Of a stretch of 64,000 nucleotides of DNA, positions 63,081-64,000 are shown one piece after another. The stretch lies in the NCBI GenBank assembly GCA_029237695.1, contig CM055274.1, positions 72,736,140-72,800,139 of the forward strand. The letters are read 5' to 3'. Position numbers and translations under genes: made by a program. The first letter of the stretch is position 1; every line of letters begins with the position of its first letter. The notes beneath the pieces are model-generated. The model saw only the letters and a program-made list of their open reading frames with translations. It ran no database searches and was not told the DNA's origin. Origin of the DNA: Conchocele bisecta. Its lineage: Eukaryota > Mollusca > Bivalvia > Lucinida > Thyasiridae.

Positions 63081-64000
63081 CTGGGGTAGGTAATTAAAAT
63101 TGGAACAGATATGTTGCTTATTTGTTTACACCGTATGCCTTACCATACATTTAATTTAAATCCTTGTATATTAGATTGGTATGACTTATTTATTGATAGT
63201 CAACCTCTATTTAAACGGTCTATATTATTTAAATATGACAAACGTACGTAATCATATTATAGCGGATTGTTCTTATTTTTCACACAAGCTATTTTATGAC
63301 TAAATATATTATGAAAAAATAGACTCCCTACCTGATTTATCCTGCTTGGTAAATTGACGTCACATGTGTGGACGCATGACTTAAATTGCGTCATACATTA
63401 GTTCCCGGTTGGGATGGGTTATATTTTCGACGCCAGTAGTTATATGTACCCATATGTATGAGCCATATATAGTATTGCCATTTAGACAATGGTATTAATA
63501 CACAGAAAAAAACAACAGTATAAACAATACATTTCTCTGTAGTTTTCAGTTTTGAAAACATTGGTCAAATGTATATGTGGTATACATGAACATAATGCAT
63601 GCGCCAATGCCCTGGTAGTAAGGTAGATAGTATTGACTTAAAGCAGATGGTGCGGACCGTTGTAGATGTTCAGTTGTGGCCATATTAACACCAAGATACT
63701 TTGTTAATGCTACCTATTAACATTGTACAGTCTATTGTAGACCTAATGTATTAATGGTAGAAACGCTGGCAACATTGTAATTATATAATTACAACTATGC
63801 TGAGACTATTAATCGTTTATGGCAATGGCACAAGAACTTAGGAAGTTATTCTGATTGTGTTATCAAATTTTACTGGTGGCTGTCGTCAACCTTGTCATCT
63901 TATGGCCAAATATAATGGTTACACTACAGAAATGTTACTTTCTGCACCATATATGTTCTAGTATATTCATCATACTTGCAACATTATAGGAATGAATGGC
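63081..64000. other. AT-rich, nothing recognised
   Basis: No gene or repeat could be supported. Confidence 0.5.

Overview
This is animal nuclear DNA, most likely from a marine mollusc and probably a bivalve. The reasons are intron-containing genes with GT/AG splice sites, a Cys-loop (nicotinic-like) receptor exon, molluscan-type dispersed repeats (GACGGAC-rich tails, 'TTAAATGACCTTAGCTGTTGAT' tails, many fold-back MITEs) and LINE fragments. The species call is inference only.

Layout. 1-16.0 kb: degenerate repeats, a broken repeat-family ORF (1.4-3.0 kb), several MITEs, the terminal exon of a Cys-loop ligand-gated channel (5.3-6.0 kb), three weak candidate exons (11.3-15.0 kb) and a Tc1/mariner-type transposase remnant. 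16,023-34,813: one 18.8-kb Polinton/Maverick (polintovirus-like) element with terminal inverted repeats, 5'-AG...CT-3' ends and a perfect 6-bp target duplication GTTAAA. 34.8-50 kb: transposon and satellite debris, including an rve integrase gene broken by one in-frame stop and a 3-kb non-autonomous element. 50.1-57.5 kb: a host-like multi-exon gene coding for a basic, repetitive protein, with a tandemly duplicated exon pair. 57.5-64 kb: more elements and a LINE reverse-transcriptase fragment.

The Polinton carries the full core set: protein-primed DNA polymerase B (minus strand), retrovirus-type integrase with chromodomain, A32/FtsK-like packaging ATPase, adenain-like protease, penton-like minor capsid protein and double-jelly-roll major capsid protein (plus strand, tightly packed and overlapping). 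It also has small accessory genes. Most large genes are broken by frameshifts or stops, often in A/T runs, so the copy is either decaying or poorly polished.

The most striking observation is that five small genes of this element end not in an AATAAA signal but in a 16-nt stem-loop identical in form to the metazoan replication-dependent histone mRNA 3' end (stem GGCCCT/AGGGCC, loop TTTC, A-rich 5' flank, ACCA-type 3' flank, purine-rich HDE-like tract downstream). All five are in the sense orientation, four lie 14-32 nt after the stop codon, and the stems covary. Four of the five genes also share a promoter module with a TATA box, and three of those copies carry an inverted CCAAT box in the same position. 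Other genes share a different promoter or end at a common 'TGTTCAATAAAATATT' poly(A) site. The element therefore seems to hold two gene-expression classes, one borrowing the host histone (SLBP/U7, S-phase) 3'-end pathway. The element also has perfect 40-bp hairpins at both termini and a promoter-gene-stem-loop cassette inside only one of its two TIRs.

Outside the element, a 170-bp Mutator-like element with 9-bp target duplications (52,793-52,962) has captured 62 bp of an exon of the neighbouring gene.
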